Below, one piece after another: positions 1 to 9,775 of a stretch of DNA of 64,000 nucleotides (position 1 is its first letter; each line of letters opens with the position of its first letter). Location: assembly GCF_025264685.1 (NCBI RefSeq), contig NZ_CP073721.1, positions 1,975,001 to 2,039,000 of the forward strand, written 5' to 3'. A program made the translations under genes and the position numbers. The notes under the pieces were generated by a model, which saw only the letters and a program-made list of their open reading frames with translations, was not told the DNA's origin and made no database searches. The stretch is from Dactylosporangium roseum (GTDB taxonomy: Bacteria; Actinomycetota; Actinomycetes; Mycobacteriales; Micromonosporaceae).

Positions 1-206
1 TCTGCCGGCTGTTCGTCGCCGTGGGCACGTCACTGACCGTCTACCCGGCCGCCGGGCTGGTCGACGTCGCCCGGAACCACGGTGCCCGGGTCGTCGTCCT
101 CAACGCTGCCGGCACGTCCTACGACGCTGTCGCCGATCGGGTGATCCGCGAGCCGATCGGCACCGCCCTGCCCCGGATCGCCGGCATCCGGGCCGCCGGC
201 GGCTGA
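1..206 (+). CDS. Sir2 family NAD-dependent protein deacylase, 3' end only
   Basis: The window opens inside a reading frame (first full codon at 3) that runs to TGA at 204-206, giving 67 residues. The visible part has the sirtuin C-terminal Rossmann features: a GTSLTVYPAAGL stretch (NAD-binding GTS), a VVVLNAA strand equivalent to the usual ..IVN.. and the AD-x-VIREPIGTALP end. Sirtuins remove acyl groups from protein lysines using NAD+; the catalytic His and zinc module lie upstream of the window. Its last 177 bases overlap, antisense, the end of the bPH2 gene on the other strand. Family call is firm; CobB-type substrate range cannot be judged. Confidence 0.85.
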   Translation, partial: CRLFVAVGTSLTVYPAAGLVDVARNHGARVVVLNAAGTSYDAVADRVIREPIGTALPRIAGIRAAGG

Positions 207-1607
207 GGCCGCGCCCGGAGCCGGGCCGGCACCGGCAGGGGCGGCGAGGCCGGGGTTGTCGCCGAAGGGGGTGCCGCCGGACGGGGGCGCCGGGGCGTGG
301 GCGCGTGCCGCGAACAGGCGGCGGGCCGCCCGGGAGCGTGCCGCCAGGTCGTCCGCCAGCCGGTACGCGTCCGCGGTGTCCCGGTGCCGGGCCACCGCGT
401 GCAGGCCACCCGCCGTGTCCACGTGCACGGTCGCCACGTCCAGCATGCGCTGCAACGGGCCCTGCGTCACCCGCACGCTCTGCACCCGCGCCAGCGGTAC
501 CGCCACCAGCTCCCGCGTCAGGACGCCCTCGCGGACGGCCACCACGTCGTCGATGACCGCCACGCCGATCCTCGACCACGCCAGGGGAGCGAGCCAGCGG
601 GCGCGCCGGGGCGGGCGGGTGGCCGGCAGCGCGGTGGCGTCGATCCCGGGGCCGCCGAGGCGGAGGGTGACGGCCACATCCAGTACCGTCGCGGCGACCG
701 AAGCGGTGTCGGAGGCTGCGGCGACGGGCACGAGCGTGCCGGCCCGCAACTGTTCCTCCCCGTTGCCGCCGTAACCCGCGACGTCGATGCGGGCGCGTGC
801 CCAGCCGGGCGCCCGCCACAGCAGCGGCCAGGTGATCTTGAGGCCCTGGACCCGCCGGGGCGGCACGGTCTGGCTGCGCTTGTTCAGCAGGCCCTGCCGC
901 AGCCGCAGCGCGGCGGCGTCGGTGCCGATGCGGAAGTCCCACTCGTCCAGGACCCGGCGCACCGGCACCTGGAACACGCCGAGGAACGCGGTGATCGTGC
1001 TGGCCGCGCCGATGACCGTCCACGCCGGGTCGAGTGTGGCCTGCCAGATGACGAACGCGGCGCCGACGGGGACCGTGAGCGTCTGCGGGGTGAGCATCTG
1101 GGCGAAGAGCAGGCGCCGGTTGTCGACGGCGAAGAGCGGCCGCTCGGTGGGCACCGGCTCCGGCCGGACGCCGGTGGCCAGTCCGAGGAGGTGACCGCGC
1201 AGCTCCGTGGCGCCGGCGACGGTGAGATACGCCAGCGGCGCCTCGGTCTTGCCCGCGCCGATGACTTCCAGCCGCAGCTCGGCGAGGCCGAAGACCCGGG
1301 CCAGCAACGGGCGGACGATGTCGATCGCCTGCACCCGCTCCAGGGGGATGGTCCGGGTGCGGCGCGAGAGCAGGCCCTCGTGGACCCGCAGCTCACGCCC
1401 GACGACCTCGTAGCCGGTGACCAGCCAGACGACCGCCGACACCAGCACCGCGAGGACGAGGATGACGGTCATGGAGACGAGCCAGCCGATCGGGCCGAGG
1501 TCGCGCAGGCCCTGCCAGGAGATGACCACCGCGGCGGCGGCGACGAGCTTGGCGCCGCGGACGAGGGGGGTCAGCGGATGCAGGCGCCGGCGGTCGACGA
1601 GTGTCAC
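30..1607 (-). CDS. bPH2 (YdbT-like) membrane protein, multi-PH-domain
   Basis: A 525-residue membrane protein. Two N-terminal hydrophobic segments (about 15-35 and 40-65) precede a bPH2 domain (about 67-145); a second hydrophobic pair (about 175-212) is followed by two further bPH2-like repeats (about 225-300 and 345-425). Each repeat has the signature of this family, a run near ..RRTRTIPLERVQAI.. and a later ..LARVQSVRV... The last 90 residues are Ala/Pro/Gly-rich and unlike the family; most of them are antisense to the Sir2 gene. GTG start at 1605-1607 overlaps the upstream gene's TGA (GTGA), so translation is probably coupled. Family function is unknown; bPH2 proteins are thought to act at the membrane. 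Confidence 0.8.
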   Translation of the reverse strand: MTLVDRRRLHPLTPLVRGAKLVAAAAVVISWQGLRDLGPIGWLVSMTVILVLAVLVSAVVWLVTGYEVVGRELRVHEGLLSRRTRTIPLERVQAIDIVRPLLARVFGLAELRLEVIGAGKTEAPLAYLTVAGATELRGHLLGLATGVRPEPVPTERPLFAVDNRRLLFAQMLTPQTLTVPVGAAFVIWQATLDPAWTVIGAASTITAFLGVFQVPVRRVLDEWDFRIGTDAAALRLRQGLLNKRSQTVPPRRVQGLKITWPLLWRAPGWARARIDVAGYGGNGEEQLRAGTLVPVAAASDTASVAATVLDVAVTLRLGGPGIDATALPATRPPRRARWLAPLAWSRIGVAVIDDVVAVREGVLTRELVAVPLARVQSVRVTQGPLQRMLDVATVHVDTAGGLHAVARHRDTADAYRLADDLAARSRAARRLFAARAHAPAPPSGGTPFGDNPGLAAPAGAGPAPGAASAAGGPDAGDPGQGGADRLADHPIGDSVVGRAGSVEDDDPGTVVPGDVDQPGGRVDGQ

Positions 1608-2104
1608 AGGCCCTCTTCGCGGATCTCACCGAGCGCGGCGAGGCGGTCCCGCAGCCGGGTGGCCTCGGGCGCGTCGAGGCCGGGCACGGTGGCGTCGCTG
1701 GCGGCCGCGGCGGTGTGCAGGGTGACGGTGGCCAGGCCGGCGGCGCGCTCGAGCGGACCGGCGGTCACGTCGACGAACTGCATCCGCGCGTACGGCACGA
1801 TGGACAGCCGGCGGATCAGCAGCCCGTGGCGGACCAGCAGGTCCTCCTCGCGTTCGGCGTAGCCCCAGGCGCGCAGCGAGCGGCGCAGGAACAGCGCGCG
1901 GACGGTGCCCAGGACGACGACGAGCAGCGCGGCCGCGAGGAACCAGGCCGACACGACGAACGCGGCGACGAGGCAGGCGAGCACGAGCACGAGGATCCAG
2001 GCGCCCAGGACGGCCAGGCGCACGAGGAGGTACCGCGGGGAGATCGGCCGCCAGGCCACGGTGTCCGGCCACGGGCGCAGCGGATCGGGTGCAACCGTCG
2101 TCAC
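1604..2104 (-). CDS. bPH2 (YdbS-like) membrane protein
   Basis: This 166-residue protein has two adjacent transmembrane segments (about 27-70) followed by one bPH2 domain (about 80-155) containing ..RRLSIVPYARMQFVDV.., the typical YdbS signature. It is the usual short partner of the longer YdbT-like protein immediately downstream. I chose the GTG at 2102-2104 because it overlaps the TGA of the preceding gene (GTGA) and the homology starts there. The open frame continues far upstream, but that part is antisense to moxR. The two proteins probably form one membrane complex of unknown role. Confidence 0.82.
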   Translation of the reverse strand: MTTVAPDPLRPWPDTVAWRPISPRYLLVRLAVLGAWILVLVLACLVAAFVVSAWFLAAALLVVVLGTVRALFLRRSLRAWGYAEREEDLLVRHGLLIRRLSIVPYARMQFVDVTAGPLERAAGLATVTLHTAAAASDATVPGLDAPEATRLRDRLAALGEIREEGL

Positions 2105-2307
2105 GGTTCGAGCGTATCCCCGTCGATCGTTTCGACCTCGCGCAAAAAGGCACGTCGCGCGAGGAAGTCGCGCAGCGAGGACTCGTGCTCGTCGCACGCC
2201 AGCCAGACCTTGCGGCGCTCGGGTGTGTGCAGCTTCGGATTGTTCCAGCACAGCCGCCATTTGGCGGGTGCGCGGCAGCCCTTGGCGGAGCAGATCAGCG
2301 GATCCAT
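2101..2307 (-). CDS. Conserved actinobacterial small protein, Cys/His-containing
   Basis: A 68-residue protein starting at ATG 2305-2307. It has CSAKGCRAPAKWRLCWNNPK near the N-terminus and ..WLACDEHESSLRDFL.. in the middle: four Cys (two in C-x4-C spacing) and several His that could bind a metal. Similar short proteins sit beside bPH2 genes in other actinobacteria as far as I recall, but I know no function. Its TGA overlaps the GTG of the YdbS-like gene, so it heads a three-gene coupled operon. A longer frame upstream of the ATG lacks family character. Confidence 0.7.
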   Translation of the reverse strand: MDPLICSAKGCRAPAKWRLCWNNPKLHTPERRKVWLACDEHESSLRDFLARRAFLREVETIDGDTLEP

Positions 2308-2556
2308 CACGGCCAGTCTGCCAGCAGCGCTGGGAAAGGATGAGCGCCGGGCGGCCACGGGGGAAGCCGCCCGGCGACGGGGTGAATCGTACCCACTTGG
2401 ATACGGGTGATGTCCAGTCGCACGCGCTGTCCGATGCGAAAAATCGCCACAGTCGATAGCCGCATTTCGGAAATAAAGGTCTAATACGGTCCTTGGTGAA
2501 CTGCCAGTAGGCTCCCAGCAGCGTCAGATCGCCGCGGTCGCCCGCGCGTGCGACGC

Positions 2557-2562
2557 TAGGCT
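2557..2562 (+). promoter_or_regulatory. Possible -10 element (TAGGCT) for the moxR operon
   Basis: TAGGCT lies 28 bases before the moxR GTG start, a common actinobacterial -10 form. I see no good -35 at 16-18 bases. The rest of 2308-2590 is more AT-rich than its surroundings around 2440-2500 and shows no gene. Confidence 0.3.
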
Positions 2563-2590
2563 CGGAACACAACCAACGCGTGGAGGACCG

Positions 2591-3645
<1,055 letters not shown>

Positions 3646-3661
<16 letters not shown>

Positions 3662-4644
3662 GCAACGGCGTCTCCGCCCTCGGCAAGCTGCGCCGGGGCG
3701 GCAACCCGCGCACGGCCATGGCCGACGTCCACGGTCCCGTTGTGCTCGACTCGGCCCGGGCCGAGGTCGTGCTCAACCGCATGCAGTTGCTCGTCACCCG
3801 CAAGCTCGACGGCCTCTTGCAGGGCGACTACCTGGGCCTGCTGCCGGGGCCGGGCACCGAGGCGGGTGAGTCCCGGGAGTACCGGCCGGGCGACGACGTG
3901 CGGCGCATGGACTGGCCGGTCACGGCCCGCACCACGCTGCCGCACGTCCGGCAGACGGTGGCCGACCGTGAGCTGGAGACGTGGCTGGCCGTCGACCTGA
4001 GCGCGAGCCTGGACTTCGGCACGGCGAAGTACCTCAAGCGCGACCTCGCGATCGCCGCGGCCGCCGCCGTGTCGCACCTGACCGTGCGGGGCGGCAACCG
4101 CATCGGCGCCGTGGTCGGGACCGCGAGCGAGCTCAACCGGCTGCCCGCCCGCCCCGGTCGCAAGGACGCCCAGGGGCTGCTGCGCACCATCGCGCTCACC
4201 CCGCCCCGGCCCGGCCGGGCCGATCTGGGCGCGCTCATCGACATGCTCAACCGCCCGCCGCGCCGGCGCGGCCTGGTCGTTGCGATCTCCGACTTCATGA
4301 CGCCGGTGAGCCAGTGGGCCCGCCCGCTGCGCAAGCTGGGCGTCCGGCACGACCTGCTCGCCGTCGAGGTCGTCGACCCGCGGGAGCTGGAGTTGCCGAA
4401 CGTCGGGGTGATCGCCCTCGTCGACCCGGAGACCGGGCGCATGCACGAGGTGCAGACCGCCGATGCCAAGCTGCGCCACCGGTATGCGCACGCGGCCGCC
4501 GCGCAGCGCGCCGAGATCGCCTCGGCCATCCGCGGCGCCAACGCGTCCCACCTGCGCCTGCGCACCGATTCCGACTGGCTGCTCGACATCGTCCGGTTCG
4601 TCGCCGCGCAGCGGCACGCCCGAACTCGAGGAACGACCCGATGA
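3646..4644 (+). CDS. DUF58 domain protein
   Basis: A 332-residue protein of the DUF58 family. It contains the family hallmark EYRPGDDVRRMDW (about residues 77-90) followed by a degenerate VWA-like fold (..LAVDLSASLDFG.., ..LVVAISDFM..). There is no signal peptide or transmembrane segment, as usual for the short cytoplasmic DUF58 form that pairs with MoxR. The ATG start lies within the end of moxR, and the stop overlaps the next ATG (ATGA), so the three genes should be co-translated. Confidence 0.9.
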
Positions 4645-5591
4645 TCCGTTTGCTCTCGCCGTGGTGGCTGCTGTCCCTGGTACCGGTGGCCGCCGTGATC
4701 GGTGTGTACGTCTGGCGGCAACTGCACCGGCGCGCGTTCGCGGTGCGGTTCACCAACGTCGACATGCTCTCCAGCCTGGTGCCGAAGGGCATCGGCGTGC
4801 GCCGGCACGTCAGCGCCGCGGCGTTCCTGCTGAGCCTCATGATCCTCGGCTTCGGCATGGCCCGCCCGTCGATCGACACCAAGGAGCCGCTGGAGCGGGC
4901 GACCGTCATGCTCGCCATCGACGTGTCGCTGTCGATGCAGGCGACGGACGTACAACCCACTCGGATCGAGGCCGCCAAGTCGGCCGCGGCCGACTTCGTC
5001 AAGCAGTTGCCCGCGTCATTCAACGTCGGGCTGGTGTCCTTCGCGAAGACCGCCAGCGTGCTGGTGTCGCCGACCAAGGAGCGCAACTCCGTCCTCCAGG
5101 CGATCGACGGCCTCACGCTGCAGGAGTCGACCGCGACGGGCGAGGCGGTGTTCACGAGCCTCGACGCGATCCGCACCGTCCCCGCCGACGGCGCGGCGGG
5201 ACCGCCGCCGGCCCGGATCGTGCTGCTGTCCGACGGGTTCCGCACCGCCGGCCGATCGCTGGAGGACGCGTCGGCGGCGGCCGCGGCGGCCAGCGTGCCG
5301 GTGTCGACGATCGCGTTCGGCACCGACGAGGGTGTGGTGCGCATCGGCAACACCCCGCAGCGGGTGCCGGTCGACCGGCCGTCGCTGCAGAAGGTCGCCG
5401 AGGTCACCAAGGGCTACTTCTACGAAGCGGCCAGCAAGGACGAGCTCAAGCGCGTCTACACCGACATGGGTAGCTCGATCGGCTATCGGACGAAGCCGCG
5501 CGAGGTCACCCAGTGGTACCTGGGCATCGGTTTCCTGCTCGCCCTGGCGGCGGGCGGACTGAGTCTGCTGTGGGGCTCGCGGCTGCCGTAG
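4641..5591 (+). CDS. VWA domain membrane protein (BatA-like)
   Basis: A 316-residue protein with two N-terminal transmembrane segments (about 8-26 and 56-76), a von Willebrand A domain with an intact MIDAS start (DVSLSM at about 94-99, then ..TATGEA.. and ..LLSDGFRT..), and a C-terminal transmembrane helix (about 292-311). This is the BatA/YfbK-type architecture found downstream of moxR and DUF58. The start is ATG 4641, overlapping the DUF58 stop by four bases; the frame remains open far upstream but that part is a shadow of the DUF58 gene. Predicted to face the cell envelope and be the client of the MoxR ATPase. Confidence 0.9.
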   Translation: MIRLLSPWWLLSLVPVAAVIGVYVWRQLHRRAFAVRFTNVDMLSSLVPKGIGVRRHVSAAAFLLSLMILGFGMARPSIDTKEPLERATVMLAIDVSLSMQATDVQPTRIEAAKSAAADFVKQLPASFNVGLVSFAKTASVLVSPTKERNSVLQAIDGLTLQESTATGEAVFTSLDAIRTVPADGAAGPPPARIVLLSDGFRTAGRSLEDASAAAAAASVPVSTIAFGTDEGVVRIGNTPQRVPVDRPSLQKVAEVTKGYFYEAASKDELKRVYTDMGSSIGYRTKPREVTQWYLGIGFLLALAAGGLSLLWGSRLP

Positions 5592-5597
5592 CCGTGA

Positions 5598-5684
5598 TCA
5601 GTGGGCGCCGCCGACCATGAAGAACAGGGCGGCGACCCACACTGCGGCCAGGAAAAAACCAACGGGCGCGATGAAGCGGCTCAC
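5598..5684 (-). CDS. Small single-pass membrane protein, 28 residues
   Basis: A short frame, GTG 5682-5684 to TGA 5598-5600, encodes 28 residues dominated by one hydrophobic segment, FIAPVGFFLAAVWVAALFFM, ending GGAH. A GGGAG sequence sits six bases before the GTG, ideal spacing. It lies convergent to the VWA gene with only six bases between stops. I do not recognise a named family. The clean hydrophobic profile and ribosome site argue for a real small protein, but 28 codons can arise by chance. Confidence 0.5.
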   Translation of the reverse strand: MSRFIAPVGFFLAAVWVAALFFMVGGAH

Positions 5685-5749
5685 GACAGGCTCCCAACGG
5701 GTATGTCTCAGAATCGGAGAACAGACACGCGAAAGCCGTGGCAGGGTTG

Positions 5750-5794
5750 CTAGAACGAACTCCGGCCACGACTGGAGGGATCGCTACTTCGCAC
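5750..5794 (-). CDS. Possible 14-codon leader ORF with perfect Shine-Dalgarno
   Basis: On the minus strand AGGAGGTGATC, an 11-base perfect match to the 16S 3' end, is followed at 8 bases by GTG (5792-5794) and a 14-codon frame ending TAG at 5750-5752. It lies upstream of the 28-residue membrane gene. The ribosome site and start codon lie in the stem and loop of a hairpin (5774-5807). A leader peptide is one reading; an accidental ORF inside a structured element is another. Confidence 0.25.
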   Translation of the reverse strand: MRSSDPSSRGRSSF

Positions 5795-5807
5795 AGCGAT
5801 CACCTCC
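5774..5807. promoter_or_regulatory. Hairpin containing an SD / anti-SD sequence
   Basis: Inverted repeat: GGAGG-GATCGCT (5774-5785), 9-base loop, AGCGATC-a-CCTCC (5795-5807) with a single bulged A. Read on the minus strand, the stem hides AGGAGGTGATC and the loop holds a GTG. Read on the plus strand, the transcript would carry GATCACCTCC, the same as the end of 16S rRNA. It could therefore be a translational switch for the minus-strand small genes or a structured leader about 180 bases before fabG. Confidence 0.4.
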
Positions 5808-5918
5808 TGGGAGCAGCTCCCGTGCCGGACGGGCAGCAATGGGCCCGGTAGCAACCGGACATGCAAACCTCATCATCCTACTGCGGCCCGCAAAGGCGGG
5901 CATCAGCCGACCGGCGAG

Positions 5919-5949
5919 TTGGCGGGTACCAGCGGGTAACGCCTAATCT
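5919..5949 (+). promoter_or_regulatory. Candidate fabG promoter and overlapping operator
   Basis: TTGGCG (5919-5924) and TAATCT (5944-5949) are a possible -35/-10 pair, with a long 19-base spacer. Within the spacer lie a TACC-AGCG-GGTA inverted repeat (5927-5938) and two GCGGGTA direct repeats ten bases apart (5922, 5932), placement typical of a repressor site. No specific regulator can be named. A GCCCGC-aaag-GCGGGC hairpin (5886-5901) without a T-run lies just upstream. Confidence 0.3.
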
Positions 5950-5973
5950 CCGTACTGCATCGCATCGACCTAG

Positions 5974-6690
<717 letters not shown>

Positions 6691-6708
6691 AGGGAGCTCG
6701 ACGCAGAC

Positions 6709-7479
6709 ATGAGTGGACTTCTCGAGGGCAAGCGGCTGCTGATCACCGGGATCATCACCGAACAGTCGATCGCCTTCTCCGCCGCGAAGCTCGCCCAGGA
6801 GCAGGGCGCCGAGGTCGTCCTGACCGGGTTCGGCCGGCTGTCGCTGGTCGAACGGATCGCCAAGCGCCTGCCCGCGGAGGCGCCGGTGATCGAGCTCGAC
6901 GTCACCAACCGGGAGCACCTCGACGGCCTGGCCGGCAAGGTTCGCGAGCACGTCGAGGGCCTCGACGGCGTCCTGCACTCGATCGGCTTCGCGCCCGCGT
7001 CCTGCCTCGGCGGTGGCTTCCTCGACGCGCCGTGGGAGGACGTGGCCACCGCGGTGCACGTGTCGACGTTCTCGTTCAAGTCCCTGGCGGTGGCCTGCCT
7101 GCCGCTCATGGGCAGCGGCGGCGCGATCGTCGGGCTCGACTTCGACGCCAGCAAGGCCTGGCCGGTGTACGACTGGATGGGCGTGGCCAAGGCGGGCCTG
7201 GAGTCCACGTCGCGATACCTCGCCCGTGACCTCGGCCCGCGCGGCATCCGGGTCAACCTGGTCGCCGCCGGCCCGCTGCGCACGATGGCCGCCAAGTCCA
7301 TCCCCGGCTTCGCCGTCTTCGAGGACTCCTGGGCGAAGACCGCGCCGCTCGGCTGGGACCTCAACGACCAGGTGGCCGCGGCGAAGGCGTGCTGCGCGCT
7401 GCTGTCCGACTGGTTCCCGGCCACGACCGGTGAGATCGTTCACGTCGACGGCGGGTACCACGCGGTCGGCTCGTCCTGA
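6709..7479 (+). CDS. fabI: Enoyl-[ACP] reductase (FabI/InhA)
   Basis: A 256-residue enoyl-ACP reductase of the InhA/FabI type: it starts ..GKRLLITGIITEQSIAF.., has LHSIGFAP in place of the SDR NAG motif, and the Tyr154-x6-Lys161 catalytic pair in YDWMGVAKAGLES. It reduces trans-2-enoyl-ACP with NADH at the last step of each elongation cycle. GGGAG lies nine bases upstream of the ATG. With fabG and the ferrochelatase gene it forms the fabG-inhA-hemH block known from Mycobacterium. Confidence 0.95.
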   Translation: MSGLLEGKRLLITGIITEQSIAFSAAKLAQEQGAEVVLTGFGRLSLVERIAKRLPAEAPVIELDVTNREHLDGLAGKVREHVEGLDGVLHSIGFAPASCLGGGFLDAPWEDVATAVHVSTFSFKSLAVACLPLMGSGGAIVGLDFDASKAWPVYDWMGVAKAGLESTSRYLARDLGPRGIRVNLVAAGPLRTMAAKSIPGFAVFEDSWAKTAPLGWDLNDQVAAAKACCALLSDWFPATTGEIVHVDGGYHAVGSS

Positions 7480-7499
7480 CCCGAGCGCAGAATAGGGGC

Positions 7500-8507
7500 G
7501 TGGTTTACGACGCGTTCCTCCTGGTTTCGTTCGGCGGTCCGGAAGGGCAGGACGAGGTCCTGCCCTTCCTGGAAAACGTGACCCGCGGGCGCGGCATCCC
7601 GCGCGAGCGGCTGGAGTCGGTCGCGGAGCACTACCGGCATTTCGGCGGTGTCTCGCCGATCAACGCGCAGTGCCGGGCCCTGATCGAGGCCCTGCGGCCC
7701 GAGCTGGACCTGCCGATCTACTGGGGCAACCGCAACTGGCACCCGTTCCTCGCCGACACCGTCCGGCAGATGCGCGCCGACGGCGTGCGCCGTGCGCTGG
7801 CGTTCGTCACCAGCCCGTTCGGCTCGTACTCGTCCTGCCGCCAATACCTCGACGACATCGCCCGCGCCCGTGCCGACGCCGGCCCGGACGCGCCCGAGAT
7901 CGACAAGATCCGGCACTACCACGACCACCCGGGGTACATCGCACCCCACGCCGACGCCGTCCACGCCGCGCTGGAGGCGCTGCCGTCCCGCATGAACGCG
8001 CGCCTCGTCTTCACCGCCCACTCGATCCCGACCTCGATGAACGCGGCCAGCGGACCGGGCGGGGCCGGCCGCTACGCGGCACAGCTCCGTGAGACCGCCG
8101 CCCTCGTCGCCGCCGAGGCGGCCCCCGAGCTGCCGTGGGACCTGGTCTGGCAGAGCCGCTCCGGCCCGCCCCAGGTGCCGTGGCTGGAGCCGGACGTCAA
8201 CGACCACCTGGAGGCCCTCGCCGCTGATGGTGTGACAGAGGTGGTGGTCAGTCCGATCGGGTTCATCTCCGACCATCTCGAGGTGGTGTGGGACCTCGAC
8301 GTCGAGGCGAGGAACACCGCCGCCCGCCTCGGTCTCGCGTACGAGCGGGCCGCCACCCCCGGGCACGATCCGCGGTTCGTGACGATGATCCGACAGCTCG
8401 TGGACGAGCGCGTGCTTGCTCACAGTAACGTTCGTCACGCCCTGGGCACCGTTCCCACCTGGGACTACTGTCCCGCCGACTGCTGCGTGCCACCGAAACG
8501 CGCATAG
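7500..8507 (+). CDS. hemH: Ferrochelatase (probably coproporphyrin III ferrochelatase)
   Basis: A 335-residue ferrochelatase: N-terminal YDAFLLVSFGGPEGQDEVLP, the GNRNWHPF segment, the SPFGSYSSCRQY region, the catalytic His in FTAHSIP, and ..VVVSPIGFISDHLEVVWDLD.. It inserts Fe2+ into the porphyrin ring; actinobacterial members use coproporphyrin III (CpfC). The C-terminus WDYCPADCCVPPKRA holds three Cys, and an internal Cys lies in SSCRQY, a pattern compatible with the [2Fe-2S] cluster described for mycobacterial ferrochelatase; that is inference. GTG start at 7500, 20 bases after fabI. Confidence 0.93.
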   Translation: MVYDAFLLVSFGGPEGQDEVLPFLENVTRGRGIPRERLESVAEHYRHFGGVSPINAQCRALIEALRPELDLPIYWGNRNWHPFLADTVRQMRADGVRRALAFVTSPFGSYSSCRQYLDDIARARADAGPDAPEIDKIRHYHDHPGYIAPHADAVHAALEALPSRMNARLVFTAHSIPTSMNAASGPGGAGRYAAQLRETAALVAAEAAPELPWDLVWQSRSGPPQVPWLEPDVNDHLEALAADGVTEVVVSPIGFISDHLEVVWDLDVEARNTAARLGLAYERAATPGHDPRFVTMIRQLVDERVLAHSNVRHALGTVPTWDYCPADCCVPPKRA

Positions 8508-8530
8508 GCTCGAAACGAAGCTGAGGGAGT

Positions 8531-9319
8531 ATGTCGCGCGTGAGAGAACGCAAGCCCATCGAGTCCTGGCTCACCGACATGGACGGGGTCCTCGTGCACG
8601 AGGGCGTTCCCGTGCCGGGCGCACCGGAGTTCGTCAACCGGCTGCGCTCGTCCGGCAAGCCCTTTCTGATCCTGACCAACAACTCCATCTACACGGCCCG
8701 CGACCTCCAGGCGCGGCTGCGCAGAATAGGCTTCGACGTCCCCGAGTCCTCGATCTGGACCTCGGCCCTGGCCACGGCCCAGTTTCTGGACACTCAGCGC
8801 CCCGGCGGCACGGCCTACGTCATCGGCGAGGCCGGCCTGACCACGGCGATGCACGAGGTCGGCTACATCCTGACCGACACCGAGCCCGACTACGTCGTGC
8901 TGGGGGAGACCCGCACGTACAGTTTCGAGGCGATCACGGCGGCCATCCGCCTGATCAACGACGGCGCGCGGTTCATCTGCACCAACCCGGACGCCACCGG
9001 CCCGTCCAACGAGGGCGCCCTGCCGGCGTGCGGCGCGGTGGCCGCGTTGATCTCGAAGGCGACCGGGATCGAGCCGTACTTCATCGGCAAGCCCAACCCG
9101 ATGATGATGCGCTCGGCGCTCAACAGCATCGACGCGCACTCGGAGACGACGGCGATGATCGGCGACCGCATGGACACCGACGTCCTCTGCGGGTTGGAGG
9201 CGGGCCTGGAGACCATCCTGGTGCTGAGCGGCATCAGCACGGCGGCCGACGTGGAACGCTATCCATATCGGCCGTCGCGCATCATCCCGTCGGTGGCCCA
9301 CCTGATCGACGAGGTCTGA
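8531..9319 (+). CDS. HAD-IIA family hydrolase (NagD-like phosphatase)
   Basis: A 262-residue HAD-superfamily IIA protein. Motif I is DMDGVLVHE (about residue 17), motif II is ILTNNS, the C2 cap lies between, motif III Lys is in FIGKPNP and motif IV is GDRMDTDVLCG. Such NagD/PNPase-like enzymes dephosphorylate small metabolites; the substrate is unknown. It follows hemH by 23 bases and probably ends the fab-hem transcription unit. Confidence 0.9.
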   Translation: MSRVRERKPIESWLTDMDGVLVHEGVPVPGAPEFVNRLRSSGKPFLILTNNSIYTARDLQARLRRIGFDVPESSIWTSALATAQFLDTQRPGGTAYVIGEAGLTTAMHEVGYILTDTEPDYVVLGETRTYSFEAITAAIRLINDGARFICTNPDATGPSNEGALPACGAVAALISKATGIEPYFIGKPNPMMMRSALNSIDAHSETTAMIGDRMDTDVLCGLEAGLETILVLSGISTAADVERYPYRPSRIIPSVAHLIDEV

Positions 9320-9508
9320 GCCGCTGGCCCCTCCCGGTCGACCTTGATGAGCTTCCGTGGTCAGGACACAAGGCCGCGAAGTTGCGCCGTGCGGTCGTCC
9401 GGCAACCCCCGATGTCGCGCTACGTGATGGTGACGCACGGTCATGCTGGTGGCGTCTGGTCGCTCAGGGTCGCCGCTGGCCCGGGACGGCGCGTTCGGGC
9501 GACTCACA

Positions 9509-9709
9509 GATCATGGGAAAGTTCTGGCTACCGGGGCAGCCACATCGTTCCCATGATCATGAGATCGGGCGGCATGGGCGGCGGATCGAGACTGAACGCG
9601 CGCTGGTCGGCATGCCCGCGCAGGTTGGCACGCGTCGGCGGCGGAACCTCCGAGCCCGCGCCCGGATTGTCGGTCTTGGTCGGCTGGTGAGGGGCCGTTG
9701 GGCTGAACT
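9509..9709. repeat. Composite repeat copy 1: hairpin plus conserved tail
   Basis: The 456-base gap 9320-9775 between convergent genes holds no convincing gene. Perfect 11-bp arms GATCATGGGAA (9509-9519) and TTCCCATGATC (9548-9558) enclose an inner TGGCT/AGCCA stem. About 80 bases further on, 9636-9709 is clearly similar (I estimate about 80%) to 17085-17159, both ending near GGCCGTTGGGCT. Copy 2 also has a hairpin at its left side. The likeness of hairpin plus tail suggests one mobile or repetitive element in two places. Confidence 0.55.
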
Positions 9710-9775
9710 GGCGGGCTTGGGTCAGGGCGGCAACCGCGAGCTTCCAAGGTCAACTCGGGGAAGGGGGTGCGGCGG

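Noticed and set aside
2359-2590. Riboswitch before moxR
   Set aside because: There is a loose GTACCC...ACGGGT repeat but no match to a riboswitch core I can recognise.
5886-5901. Rho-independent terminator before fabG
   Set aside because: The 6-bp GCCCGC/GCGGGC hairpin has no T-run and lies just before the likely promoter, so it is only mentioned with that site.
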